64,000 bases of DNA from Planctomycetota bacterium. GTDB taxonomy: Bacteria; Planctomycetota; B15-G4; JADJEK01. Below are positions 8,828 to 17,865 of this stretch, one piece after another. The stretch covers positions 1 to 64,000 of the forward strand of contig JACQZJ010000099.1 in assembly GCA_016213895.1 (NCBI GenBank), given 5' to 3'. Under the pieces are notes generated by a model. The model was not told where the DNA came from and searched no databases. It saw only the letters and a list, made by a program, of their open reading frames with translations. Made by a program: the position numbers and the translations under genes. Position 1 is the stretch's first letter, and every line of letters starts with the position of its first letter.

Positions 8828-9991
8828 TCAGGGCGCCTCGGTGCCCTCGGAGAGGATCGCGAGGTAGCGGTCGTACACGAACAGCCGGTTGCGGCGCTTG
8901 CCGGTCAGCTCGCGCGCGATGCGCTGCTCGACCAGCAGCTCCATGGCCGAGGAGGCCGCGGGGAACGAGAGCCCGGTCCACTCGCAGACGCCGGTGAGCG
9001 AGAGGATTGGCCGCGCCTTCAGGCTCTCGTGCACGCGCAGCGCCGAGCCGGCGCGCCTTCCTTTCGCCTCGGTGCGGCGCCGGTCCTCTTGGAAGAGGTC
9101 CCCAAGCCGTTGCGCGGTGGCCACCGCGCCCTCCGCGGTCGTCTGCACGCCTTCGAGGAAGAACGCGAGCCACGCCTCCCAGTCCCCCTCGCGGCGCACG
9201 CGGTCGAGCAGCTCGTAGTAGGCCGCGCGGTTCTGCTTGAAGTGCAGGCTGAGGTACAGCAGTGGTTCGTGCAGCATGCCGGCGTGGCACATGAGGAACG
9301 TGATGAGCAGCCGGCCCACGCGGCCGTTCCCATCCAGGAAGGGGTGGATGGTCTCGAACTGCACGTGCGCGAGCCCCGCGCGCACCAGCACCGGCAGGCC
9401 CTCGTCCCCGGCGTGGAGGAAGCGCTCGAGAGCCGCCATGCACTCCTGGACAACGGCGTGGGGCGGCGGGACGAACCGCGCCTGGCCCGGTCGGGCGCCG
9501 CCGATCCAGTTCTGCGAGCGCCTGAACTCGCCGGGGTCCTTGTCGCTGCCGCGCCCCCGCGCGAGGAGCTTGGCATGGATCTCGCGGATCAGGCGATTCG
9601 ACAGGTGGAAGCCCGCGCGCAGCCGCGCCAAGCCGTGGTCGAGCGCGGCCACGTAGTTCGACACCTCGACGACGTCGTCGAGAGGCACGCCCGGCGCCTC
9701 GTTCAGCTCGAAGAGCAGGAGATCCGAGAGCGACGACTGCGTGCCTTCGATCTGCGAGGAGAGCACGGCCTCCTTGCGGACGTACGCGTAAAGGAAGAGG
9801 GCCGTGTCCGGGAGCAGCGTCGAGACGCCGTCAAGCCGGCCGAGCGCCAGCACCGCGGCCTCGAGCGCGCGCTGGAGCGTCGCGTCGAACGCCAGCGGCG
9901 GCACGGGCGGGAGCGGGTGGGGCACGAAGGCGCGGACCGATTCCCCGCCAACCCTGGTCACCTCATATCGGCCCGTCTCGCCACGCTTCAC
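8828..9991 (-). CDS. Fic-domain AMP-transferase with N-terminal inhibitory helix
   Basis: The 387-residue protein carries the complete Fic core HPFLDGNGRVGR (H216 to R227). H216 is the general base and the anion-binding Gly-Asn-Gly and Arg are in place. The N-terminal autoinhibitory motif SSQIEG (E82) marks a class II Fic protein, in which the glutamate blocks productive ATP binding. A C-terminal winged-helix-like segment follows (LTGVCEWTGLSFPAASSAMELL) and may bind DNA. Fic proteins usually transfer AMP to a protein hydroxyl; the target cannot be read from sequence. It lies about 325 bases downstream of the giant helicase gene on the same strand, inside the defence-type island. Confidence 0.92.
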   Translation of the reverse strand: MKRGETGRYEVTRVGGESVRAFVPHPLPPVPPLAFDATLQRALEAAVLALGRLDGVSTLLPDTALFLYAYVRKEAVLSSQIEGTQSSLSDLLLFELNEAPGVPLDDVVEVSNYVAALDHGLARLRAGFHLSNRLIREIHAKLLARGRGSDKDPGEFRRSQNWIGGARPGQARFVPPPHAVVQECMAALERFLHAGDEGLPVLVRAGLAHVQFETIHPFLDGNGRVGRLLITFLMCHAGMLHEPLLYLSLHFKQNRAAYYELLDRVRREGDWEAWLAFFLEGVQTTAEGAVATAQRLGDLFQEDRRRTEAKGRRAGSALRVHESLKARPILSLTGVCEWTGLSFPAASSAMELLVEQRIARELTGKRRNRLFVYDRYLAILSEGTEAP

Positions 9992-10316
9992 GGCTGCGGC
10001 TTCTCCTGTTCAACTGAGCTGAACGACCGTGCGAACTACTAAGAATTAGCTAGGTAAGTCTAAATAGCGTTGCGTGGCCAGGGAAGGGTCAGCGCGACGG
10101 CTTCTCTTCGGCTCACGGGGTCGCCCTCCGCGCACCGGTATCTGGACCCAGGCGAGCATCGTCCGGTTGCGATTGATCGATAAATCACTCTTCGACAGTC
10201 TTTTGTGTCCATGTCGATCGGCTGCGGCAGCGTCAGAACGGACCGGCGGAGGGATGGCGGCAGACCGCGCGCCGTCCGCTCCTCGCTGCCCGCGGGACGG
10301 GGCTCTCCTCCGCCGC
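9992..10316 (-). other. Gap between helicase and fic genes
   Basis: This 325-base stretch has no convincing coding frame and no terminator with a T tract. It is somewhat less GC-rich around 10150-10220 than its surroundings. It must hold either a fic promoter or read-through from the helicase gene. Confidence 0.4.
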
Positions 10317-13300
10317 TCAGCCCTTCTTCCATTCCACGCGCCCGTCCGCGGTTCGTACGGCCCTGTCCCGCGCGACGAGCTGATCGATGGCAACGGAGAT
10401 TCTCTTCTCGACGTCCTTCCCCACGCGCAGGAACGCGAAGGCGCTGGCCGTGAGTCGGATGAGGTCCTTGGGCGGCATGGAAAGCGCGTGCTGGAGATAC
10501 CACCCCGCGGCGGCGGCCAGCTCTTCGATCGCGATGGCGTCGATGGTGCGCGCGGTCTCGTCCGCGGAGAGCCCGCGGATGCGGGCGTAGGAGTCCGGAT
10601 CGGTCCCCTTGGGCCAGAGGAAGGCATCGCGCAGCAGGACGGCGCCCTCGCCGGCCAGGCGCTGGATCGCGTCGAGGACGTGGCCGCGGAAGCGCGCGGT
10701 CATCCGCTGGACGCAAAACGCCTGAGTCACGGCCTTGGCCACGACATCCTGGTGCACCGGGCCCTCGACCGCGACGACGCGGGTGATCGCGTCTCGCACC
10801 CTGCGCTCGAAGCGCGGTTCGAAGAGATCCTCGGGATCCCCGCTCAGGACGCGCAGCTCCGCCCGGACGTACGTCTCGACCGGGGGGCCATCGACCGCCT
10901 CCTCGATCACGTCGGTGGCCCCTGACGTTGGAGCCGCCGCGAAGGTTCTGTGTCCCACTGGGAGCGGGTTCTGTTCCTCCTGGGGAGCGGGCTCTTCCGG
11001 CACGGCGTGCCGCGCAGGGGCCGTGATGGGCGCCACCGGCATCGCGGGCTCCGCCTGGGCCGGCGCGGTGCCACTGTCCGCCGCGCGGATCGCGCTCTCC
11101 ACGGCCTCCGCCAGCTTCTCGACCTCGCGATCGCGCTGGAACCACCAGTCCGTGGACCACACGCGGTGCAGGCGCCAGCCGAGGTTCTCGAGCACTTGCT
11201 GCCGCAGGCGGTCGCGGTCGCGAGCCGTGGCGCCCGAGTGGTAGGGCAGGCCATCGCATTCCACGCCCAGCACGTACACGCCGGGATCACGCGGGTGGCG
11301 GACGCCAAGGTCGATCCGGTAGCCGCCGCAGCCCACCTGGGCGTCGACCTCGAACCCCCTGGCCCGCAGCGCGTCGCAGACCTGCCTCTCGAACTCGGAG
11401 TCGTGCTCCGCCGAGCCGGCCGCGCCTTCCGCGCTCGGATCGCCCCGCTCCTGCGCGAAGCGCAGGAACTCGCGAAGGTGGAGCGCGCCCTTCGCCGCCG
11501 TGCGCGCGGCGTCGATGTCGTGGTGCGTCATCGAGGAGAACACGCGCAGGAGGCAGCGCGCCCGCGTGATCGCGACGTTCAGGCGGCGCTCTCCTCCGGC
11601 TCGGTTGAGCGGCCCGAAGTTCATGCGCACCTTGCCGTCCTCCGCCGCGGCGTAGCAGATGCTGAACAGGATCTCGTCGCGCTCGTCGCCCTGGACGTTC
11701 TCCAAGTTCTTGACGAAGACCGGTTCGTCGAGGTCCGTGGAGAAGTGCGGCTCGATCTCGGGGAAGGACCTCCGCGCCTCGTCGAGCAAGTCCAGCACCA
11801 TGGTCTGTTGCGCCATGCTGAAGGCGACGACGCCGAAGGTGTGCTTGCCCGGCGCCGTCTCGCGCAGCTCCGCCACGAGCCAGTCGACGAGCGCCTGCGC
11901 CTCGCGCGGGTTGGTGCGGTCCTTGCCGAACAGGTACACGCCATCCGGCACGTGATGCCACTTGACGCCGAGGTCCGGAACGCGGCCGCGCGCCGCCGGG
12001 AAGACGTGCAGTCGATCGTCGTAGTAGTGACGGTTCGAGAACTCGATCAGTGAATGATGGCGGCTGCGGTAGTGCCAGCCGAGGCTTTGCTCGGGGATGC
12101 CGACCACGATCGCCTCGTCGAGGATGCTCTCGAGATCCTCGACGTCGACCTCGTCGACGCCCTCGTCGTCCGCAAGCTGCTTCTCGAAGAAGGCCGTGGG
12201 CGGAAGCTGCTTGCTGTCACCGACGACCACGACCTGGTCGCCGCGGGCGATCGCGCCGATCGCGTCGTGGGTGCCGATTTGCGACGCCTCGTCGAACACG
12301 ACCAGGTCGAACTTCTTCCCCTCGGGCGGCAGGTACTGCGCCACCGACATGGGGCTCATCAGGAAGCACGGTTTCAGGCGCGGCAGGAGGTTGGGGATGC
12401 GCTGGAAGAGCCTGCGCAGAGGCAGATGCATGCGCTTCTTCTTCAACTCGCGCTGCAACACGCCCTGTTCCGACTCGCCGAGGTTACCGGCGAGCCGCGC
12501 CGGGCGGGCGGCGTCGAGGGCCGCGACCACGTGCTGGCGCGAGCCCTTGATGTGCTCCATGTCTCGGCGGCGGAACTCGTCGATCCGGCGCGCCTGAACC
12601 ACGCCGTCGAAGTCGCGCAAGACGGGCTCGGCGTCGCGCACGAGGTCGACCCACTGAGCCAGCAGCGAGTGCTCGAGGCACGCCTCGAGATGCTCGGCCC
12701 CAACCTCACCCCGCAGGTGCGCCTCCACGAGCGCGGCGAGACCGACGTCGCGCGCCGCGTTGGACTCCCTCGCATACTGGCACCACTCGCGCAGGCGGGG
12801 GAGCGCCTCGCGCCGCCGCTCGATGGCCCGGCGCAGTTCCGTGAGGAAGGACGGGTCGGACGCGGCGGGAAGGAAGGAGGCTGACCGCATGAGGTCGCTG
12901 GCCGCGCGCAGGTTCTCGCGTAGCCCGCGGGCGCGGAGGCCCAGTTCGGCTGCGGCGCGGGCGACGTCCTGGCGGCGATCCGCCGTTCCCCGCGCGGCGA
13001 TCTCTGCGAGAGCGTCTCGGGCCTGGGGAGGCAGGCGCCGCAGTGCTTCCAGGAGGCGCGTCACGCGATCCAGCGTCTCGCGCAGCACCTGGGCCGGCGA
13101 CGACTCCTTCGCGGCCGGCGGCCCGAGCGCGCGCGAGATGGCGGGCTCGTCGGCGTTGATCTGCCCGCGGCGCTGCACGCAGTCCGCCAGTCGCGTGAGA
13201 TCTTTGGCGACACGCTCGGCGCGCTGCAGGCCTTCCTTGGCCAGCGGCTTGAGCCGGCGCCTCGCCTTGCGCAGCGCGAAGAAGCGGATCAGAGCGATTG

Positions 13301-16300
13301 ACCGCGCGTGGTGGGCGAAGCGGTCGCGCAAGTCGGCTGCTTCATCGCCGAGGGCGAAGAAGCCGGCGCTCCAGCGGCCCGCCAACTGCGCGCGGTCCTG
13401 CTCATCGGCCTCCATCAGGGCGACCAGCGCCTCAACGCGCGACGCCAGCGTTTCCCATTGCGCGTCGAGCGCCGCGGGCGGGAGCGGTCCTGCGGCGAGG
13501 AGCGTCCCCGCGGCGGCGAGCGCGTCCTGGTCGTCCAGGGATCCCGCCGGGGCGCAGCCGGCGGCCTGGGCGACGCGAGCCAAAGCCTGTTCGACTTCAC
13601 TGGCGCGGCGGGCGAGGTCCTCGAGCGAATGGCGGATGGACTCCTCCAGCGCGCCGCTCCACTGCGCAAGCGAGCTGTCACGCCAGGGGTGGGCGCCCGC
13701 GGGCTCGACCTTCTGCGCGCGGAGCGCGACCTCGCGTGCGGCGCCGAGCATCTGTTCGCGCCGCGCCCGCTCCAGGTTCACGCCCTCGGGCAGGGGCACG
13801 GCCAGGCGCGGTTTCCCGCTCAGCTCCAGAACCCGGGCCGAGGCCGCGTAGAAGCTCATGCCCAGGGGACGGACTTGGTGCAGAGCGCGAACGTAGTCGT
13901 TGAGCTGCCCGCGGAGCACCTGCAGGTGCTCGGCGTTCCCGGCGAACTCGCCGCCCGAGGCGCGTGTCGATCGCTCGAGAGAGCGGCCGAGGGACTCGAG
14001 CACTTGCTTCTTGTTGGCCTTGTGGCTGTGCAGCTCGAGGCAGAAGTCCTCGACGCCGGCCTGCTTCAGACGGCGGTACACGACCTCGAGCGCCGCCATC
14101 TTCTCGGAGACGAAGAGCACGGTCTGTCGCTGCGCGAGCGCCGCGGCGATCAGGTTCGTGATGGTCTGCGACTTGCCGGTGCCCGGCGGCCCCTGGAGCA
14201 CGAAGCTCGCGCCCCTCAGCGCGGCGAGCACGGCGCGCAACTGGGTCGAGTCGGCGTCGACCACGGTCGGCAGCGCGGCGGGCGGGACCTCCTGGTCGAG
14301 GCGTCGCTCCTCGGGCACGTCGGGGCCGCCGCTGGCGGCCGTCCTCACGCCCTTGGCGATCTGGTTGACGATGGAGTTCTGGAGCAGGGCTTCCTTGTTC
14401 TCCTCGAGGTCCACCCACATGAGGAACTTGCCGAACTTGAACAGGCCGACGTAGACCTCCTCGCGCACCTCCCAGCGCCGGCGGCTCTGGATGGCCTCGC
14501 GCGCGCGCCGCAGCACCTGCGGGACGTCGACACCGTGGTCGTCCGTCGGGGGATCCGCCAGGAACGAGAGGTCCACGCCGAAGTCGAGCCGCATCTTCTC
14601 GACCAGCGTGACGTTGCCGATCGCGTCGTCGTCGGCGCGATCGAGAATGATGCGATCGCGGGCGGGTTCATGGGCGATCTTCGCGGGAATCAACAGCAGG
14701 GGGGCGTGGCGGGGCAGCTCGCTGGATTCCGCCTCGAACCAGCGGAGCACCCCGACCACGGCGAACAGGGTGTTCGCTCCGCCCTCCTCGAGATCGGTGC
14801 GCGCCTCGCGCCCGATCTTCTTCGCGGCGGGAATCAGGTGGCTCGTCGTGATCGGCGTGTGCAGGCGATGCTTGTCGAGGTCGGCGAGAAGCCTGCGCCG
14901 CTCCGCCTCGGGATCGACGCGCTTCTCTGCGATCGCTGCGGCGCGGTGGTCGGCTGGATCCTCGTCAGGACGCGGCACGACCTCGAAATCGACGTCTCTT
15001 GCCAGCCGGTTCTCGAACTCGGCGACGTCGGGGATCTCCAGCGGGATCACTCCGCGATCGAGCCGGAAGTTGAGCAGGCGGTTCCGCGCGGTGAGGTCGA
15101 GGAGCCGTTCGCTCCACCTGCGGAAGCGCCGGCGCACGGGATCGGCCTCGCGAGCGTGGAGGGGCTCGCTCGCCGTGGTGGAGCCGGATCGCCCCTGAGG
15201 AGCGTCGAACGCCGCGGCCAGGCGCGACGAGAGTTCGGTGTCTCCGCGGGCGGCCGGCGTTGCGGCGACGCCGGTCTGCGCTTCTTCCAGCGAAGCGCGC
15301 ACCGGGAGCGGCGTGTACCGCAGCTTGCGGGCCGCCTTGACGTCGACGGCGACGTGGAACGCCTCGTCGTCCGCGAGGTGCAGGTCAGCGGCGCGCAGCG
15401 CCTCTTCGAGCGGCGGCCGCGCCGCGGAGACGGTCGTGCTCGAGTCGAACGCCAGCAGGCGCTTGAGCTGTACCTGCGTCCTGAGGCGCGCCGCGTCGTC
15501 GACCGTCCCGTCGTGGAACGAGTCGTCCTCCAGCCAGACGGCGGGGAAAGCGTGGCCCGCCACCAGGACGAGCAGAGGCGCGAGGCCCATTTGCTCGAGG
15601 CACGCGGCGAAGAGAATCGTGAGGTCGAGACAGTTCCCGAGGCGATCGCTCAGGAGCTGGTCCGGCAGGCGTACCTTCTGGCCTGTTTCCTCGAAGCTCG
15701 CCGGCACGCCGATGTAGGAAATGCCGAGGCGCTGAACGGCGCGGTAGAGAGCGTTGACCTGCTGCACGACGCGAGGCCGCGAGTTCGTCTGGTAGCCGCT
15801 GATGGCGTCGTCGCCGGTCTCCTTGCCGAGGATCTCGCGCGTTTCCTGCAGCACGCGCGCTATCGCGGCGTGGTTCGGCAGGACGAAGACGGCGAGCAGA
15901 CTCGGGGGAGCGAGGTTGCCCGGCCATTCGTTGAACGGGAGGAGGCGGAGCGGGACTGTCTCGGTCGCGAACACCGATCCCTCGTGTTCCAGACTCCAGG
16001 TGATCGAGCCGGCCTCCGCCTCCGTGATCGCCCGCAGCCGCGCGTGCGGCAATGGCACGTCGATGGGATCGGGCTCCCAGATCTCGCCCGGCTTGATGGC
16101 CGGAATGGAAACGGCGTGCGCCTCGCCCAGGTCCGGGCCGAGCCGAATGACGAGCGTGGCGCCCGCGAGCGACATCCTGCCCGCGTTCCGGACTCGCACG
16201 GCCGGCAGGATCGGCACGCCGCTGTGCGCCATCGCCAGGTTCAGCACGTCGCAGGCGACGATCTCGATGTCGAGGCGGTGGGATTCTCCGGCGCCGCCGG

Positions 16301-16325
16301 CGCCAGGCTGTCCTGGCGTGCTCAT
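10317..16325 (-). CDS. Giant DUF4011-type SF1 helicase with Vsr-like nuclease segment, probable anti-phage protein
   Basis: The 2002-residue single-gene product has, in order: an N-terminal beta domain (1-140); a transglutaminase-like segment with Cys near 231 (RLGNCLDLTILFAACLEQ), His near 257 (GHAFPAVWLEDD) and following Asp residues; a DUF4011 region (RNRLLNFRLDRG, 390-600); SF1 helicase motifs with Walker A GPPGTGKSQ (K718), DE box VVFDEASQ (D1345-E1346), YRSRHHSLIEFSN and LNVAITRAR near 1585; and a Vsr/MTES_1575-like nuclease core (GVECDGLPYHS, E1689-D1691, then LENLGWRLHRVWSTDWW). A DUF3320-like tail closes it. This matches the DUF4011-helicase-Vsr architecture reported as a stand-alone defence system (Hhe). 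The frame is intact, unlike neighbouring island genes. Function by homology is DNA unwinding coupled to cleavage. Confidence 0.9.
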   Translation of the reverse strand: MSTPGQPGAGGAGESHRLDIEIVACDVLNLAMAHSGVPILPAVRVRNAGRMSLAGATLVIRLGPDLGEAHAVSIPAIKPGEIWEPDPIDVPLPHARLRAITEAEAGSITWSLEHEGSVFATETVPLRLLPFNEWPGNLAPPSLLAVFVLPNHAAIARVLQETREILGKETGDDAISGYQTNSRPRVVQQVNALYRAVQRLGISYIGVPASFEETGQKVRLPDQLLSDRLGNCLDLTILFAACLEQMGLAPLLVLVAGHAFPAVWLEDDSFHDGTVDDAARLRTQVQLKRLLAFDSSTTVSAARPPLEEALRAADLHLADDEAFHVAVDVKAARKLRYTPLPVRASLEEAQTGVAATPAARGDTELSSRLAAAFDAPQGRSGSTTASEPLHAREADPVRRRFRRWSERLLDLTARNRLLNFRLDRGVIPLEIPDVAEFENRLARDVDFEVVPRPDEDPADHRAAAIAEKRVDPEAERRRLLADLDKHRLHTPITTSHLIPAAKKIGREARTDLEEGGANTLFAVVGVLRWFEAESSELPRHAPLLLIPAKIAHEPARDRIILDRADDDAIGNVTLVEKMRLDFGVDLSFLADPPTDDHGVDVPQVLRRAREAIQSRRRWEVREEVYVGLFKFGKFLMWVDLEENKEALLQNSIVNQIAKGVRTAASGGPDVPEERRLDQEVPPAALPTVVDADSTQLRAVLAALRGASFVLQGPPGTGKSQTITNLIAAALAQRQTVLFVSEKMAALEVVYRRLKQAGVEDFCLELHSHKANKKQVLESLGRSLERSTRASGGEFAGNAEHLQVLRGQLNDYVRALHQVRPLGMSFYAASARVLELSGKPRLAVPLPEGVNLERARREQMLGAAREVALRAQKVEPAGAHPWRDSSLAQWSGALEESIRHSLEDLARRASEVEQALARVAQAAGCAPAGSLDDQDALAAAGTLLAAGPLPPAALDAQWETLASRVEALVALMEADEQDRAQLAGRWSAGFFALGDEAADLRDRFAHHARSIALIRFFALRKARRRLKPLAKEGLQRAERVAKDLTRLADCVQRRGQINADEPAISRALGPPAAKESSPAQVLRETLDRVTRLLEALRRLPPQARDALAEIAARGTADRRQDVARAAAELGLRARGLRENLRAASDLMRSASFLPAASDPSFLTELRRAIERRREALPRLREWCQYARESNAARDVGLAALVEAHLRGEVGAEHLEACLEHSLLAQWVDLVRDAEPVLRDFDGVVQARRIDEFRRRDMEHIKGSRQHVVAALDAARPARLAGNLGESEQGVLQRELKKKRMHLPLRRLFQRIPNLLPRLKPCFLMSPMSVAQYLPPEGKKFDLVVFDEASQIGTHDAIGAIARGDQVVVVGDSKQLPPTAFFEKQLADDEGVDEVDVEDLESILDEAIVVGIPEQSLGWHYRSRHHSLIEFSNRHYYDDRLHVFPAARGRVPDLGVKWHHVPDGVYLFGKDRTNPREAQALVDWLVAELRETAPGKHTFGVVAFSMAQQTMVLDLLDEARRSFPEIEPHFSTDLDEPVFVKNLENVQGDERDEILFSICYAAAEDGKVRMNFGPLNRAGGERRLNVAITRARCLLRVFSSMTHHDIDAARTAAKGALHLREFLRFAQERGDPSAEGAAGSAEHDSEFERQVCDALRARGFEVDAQVGCGGYRIDLGVRHPRDPGVYVLGVECDGLPYHSGATARDRDRLRQQVLENLGWRLHRVWSTDWWFQRDREVEKLAEAVESAIRAADSGTAPAQAEPAMPVAPITAPARHAVPEEPAPQEEQNPLPVGHRTFAAAPTSGATDVIEEAVDGPPVETYVRAELRVLSGDPEDLFEPRFERRVRDAITRVVAVEGPVHQDVVAKAVTQAFCVQRMTARFRGHVLDAIQRLAGEGAVLLRDAFLWPKGTDPDSYARIRGLSADETARTIDAIAIEELAAAAGWYLQHALSMPPKDLIRLTASAFAFLRVGKDVEKRISVAIDQLVARDRAVRTADGRVEWKKG

Positions 16326-16611
16326 GGCTGACTCCTCCCGTAGGCCGCAGAGAGACGGCCCGGGTTCGCGCGCGGACGGAGCGGGCCGCGAGACGCGTCC
16401 GATTCCCCTTCCCGATGTCGACGAGGATCGATCCGAGGAAGTCGGGGACGATCAGGCTCGCCACCCGCAGAGCAGGAGGATGACATCGTTGATCCCCTCA
16501 CTATTCTCGAGCTCGCCGCGATGCACCGGGAACAGCAAGCCGAGCAACGTGGGGCAGTAGACCAGGAAGGCGGGGTTGGGTCAACGGGGGGCGCCGAGCG
16601 CGGCAATCCGT

Positions 16612-17862
16612 TCACGGCTCGTACGGGACGAGCGGCGGGAAGAGCTCGTCGTCGCCCGAGAAGAACTGGAGGCCGCGGAGGACCACGCGGCGGCTCGAGC
16701 CGGCCCGGAACTCGAGGCGCCACAGGCGGCCCTTCGTTCGCGCCAGGCTCACGGCGTCGTCCGCGGACTCGAGGCGGGTCTCGGCGGCCAGGGTGAAGCG
16801 ATCCGCGGAGTCCCGCACCAGGACCCTGACCGCCTCGGCGCCATCGTGCTCGCCGCCGTGCTGGGAATGGGCATCGACCCGCGTCAACTCCACGTCATAT
16901 GGAAACTCGACCTGCACCGAGACCCATCCCGTCGTGGATGCGGCGGAGCACCACATGGTGCTCGGGTCGAGCGGCACGTCGCTTCGGTTCCGCGCGATCA
17001 GCCCGCGCACGACGCATGCGACTTCGCTGCCGCACTCTTCCCCCGAGTCCGTGCTGGCGCGCGGTCCATCGGGGTGGCCCGGGATGGTCATCGGGCCGAG
17101 GGGAACGAGAGGCGCGAGCGCGTAGCCCGGCGGCGCGTCCCTTGCCGGATCGAAGCGCAGGCCGGGGAAGGCGCGCTGGTTCTGCGCCAACCCGCGCAGG
17201 TCCTCGGGGATGAACTCCCCGGGCGTCGGGCTCGGCGTGAAGCCGTCCGTGTGGTGCGCGGGGTTGTAGGACATCAGCGACGCGTTTGACGTCATGTCAT
17301 AGCCGTACACGTCCACGTGCGGCAGGCCGAACGCGTGCCCGAGTTCATGCTGCAATGTGGACTGGAAGTTGGGGCAGTAATCCAGTCCGAACGAAGAGAA
17401 GATGACGATGCCGCCGCCCGTGTTGTAGCCGCCGTTCAGCGGCCGGCCGCCGCCGGCCGGGTCGCCATCGTGCGGGTTCATCAAGACGACGAGCAGCACG
17501 TACGGGCAGTTGTACCGCGTGAAGCGAAGCTCCGTGAGCAGCTCGCTGGCGAACTGCGGCGCGGCGCCCTCGGGCTTTGCGCGGTAGTACGCCAGGTCCT
17601 CCTGCGACCGGTACACGAGCGGCACCCGCGCCGCGACCGCGAACGTGATCCGGTTCGGGAGCAGCTCTCGATACCTGGTGCGGGACCATTCGAGGTGCCG
17701 CGCGAGCCGCGCGCTCTGGTCCTCAGTGGGCGCTTTCTCGTCCCGGGGAACGAAGAAGACGGGCAGGACCTCCACCCGGCGCGGCGGAACCGCCTCCTGG
17801 CCCGTTGCGGCGCAGGCACCGAGGCCGGCCGCGAAGAGCGCCAGCATCCAGCAGGGACGCAT
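16612..17862 (-). CDS. Lipoprotein metalloprotease of the metzincin type
   Basis: The 416-residue protein has a short signal sequence with a lipobox-like LGAC (C17), suggesting a membrane-anchored, externally facing protein. The zinc-binding motif HELGHAFGLPH (H172, E173, H176, H182) and a downstream Met-turn (SNASLMSYN) identify a metzincin-type peptidase. A C-terminal beta domain of about 120 residues (STTGWVSVQVEFPYDVELTR to LQFFSGDDELFP) resembles a galactose-binding-type module. It begins four bases after preA and is probably the last gene of the hydA-aminotransferase-preA transcript, although no metabolic link is evident. Confidence 0.88.
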   Translation of the reverse strand: MRPCWMLALFAAGLGACAATGQEAVPPRRVEVLPVFFVPRDEKAPTEDQSARLARHLEWSRTRYRELLPNRITFAVAARVPLVYRSQEDLAYYRAKPEGAAPQFASELLTELRFTRYNCPYVLLVVLMNPHDGDPAGGGRPLNGGYNTGGGIVIFSSFGLDYCPNFQSTLQHELGHAFGLPHVDVYGYDMTSNASLMSYNPAHHTDGFTPSPTPGEFIPEDLRGLAQNQRAFPGLRFDPARDAPPGYALAPLVPLGPMTIPGHPDGPRASTDSGEECGSEVACVVRGLIARNRSDVPLDPSTMWCSAASTTGWVSVQVEFPYDVELTRVDAHSQHGGEHDGAEAVRVLVRDSADRFTLAAETRLESADDAVSLARTKGRLWRLEFRAGSSRRVVLRGLQFFSGDDELFPPLVPYEP

Positions 17863-17865
17863 CGC

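Noticed and set aside
16457-16582. A 42-codon minus-strand stretch (NPAFLVYCPTLLGLLFPVHR then GELENSEGINDVILLLCGWR) upstream of the giant helicase
   Set aside because: It looks protein-like and may be a gene remnant, but is flanked by stops, lacks a start with ribosome site and matches no family I know.
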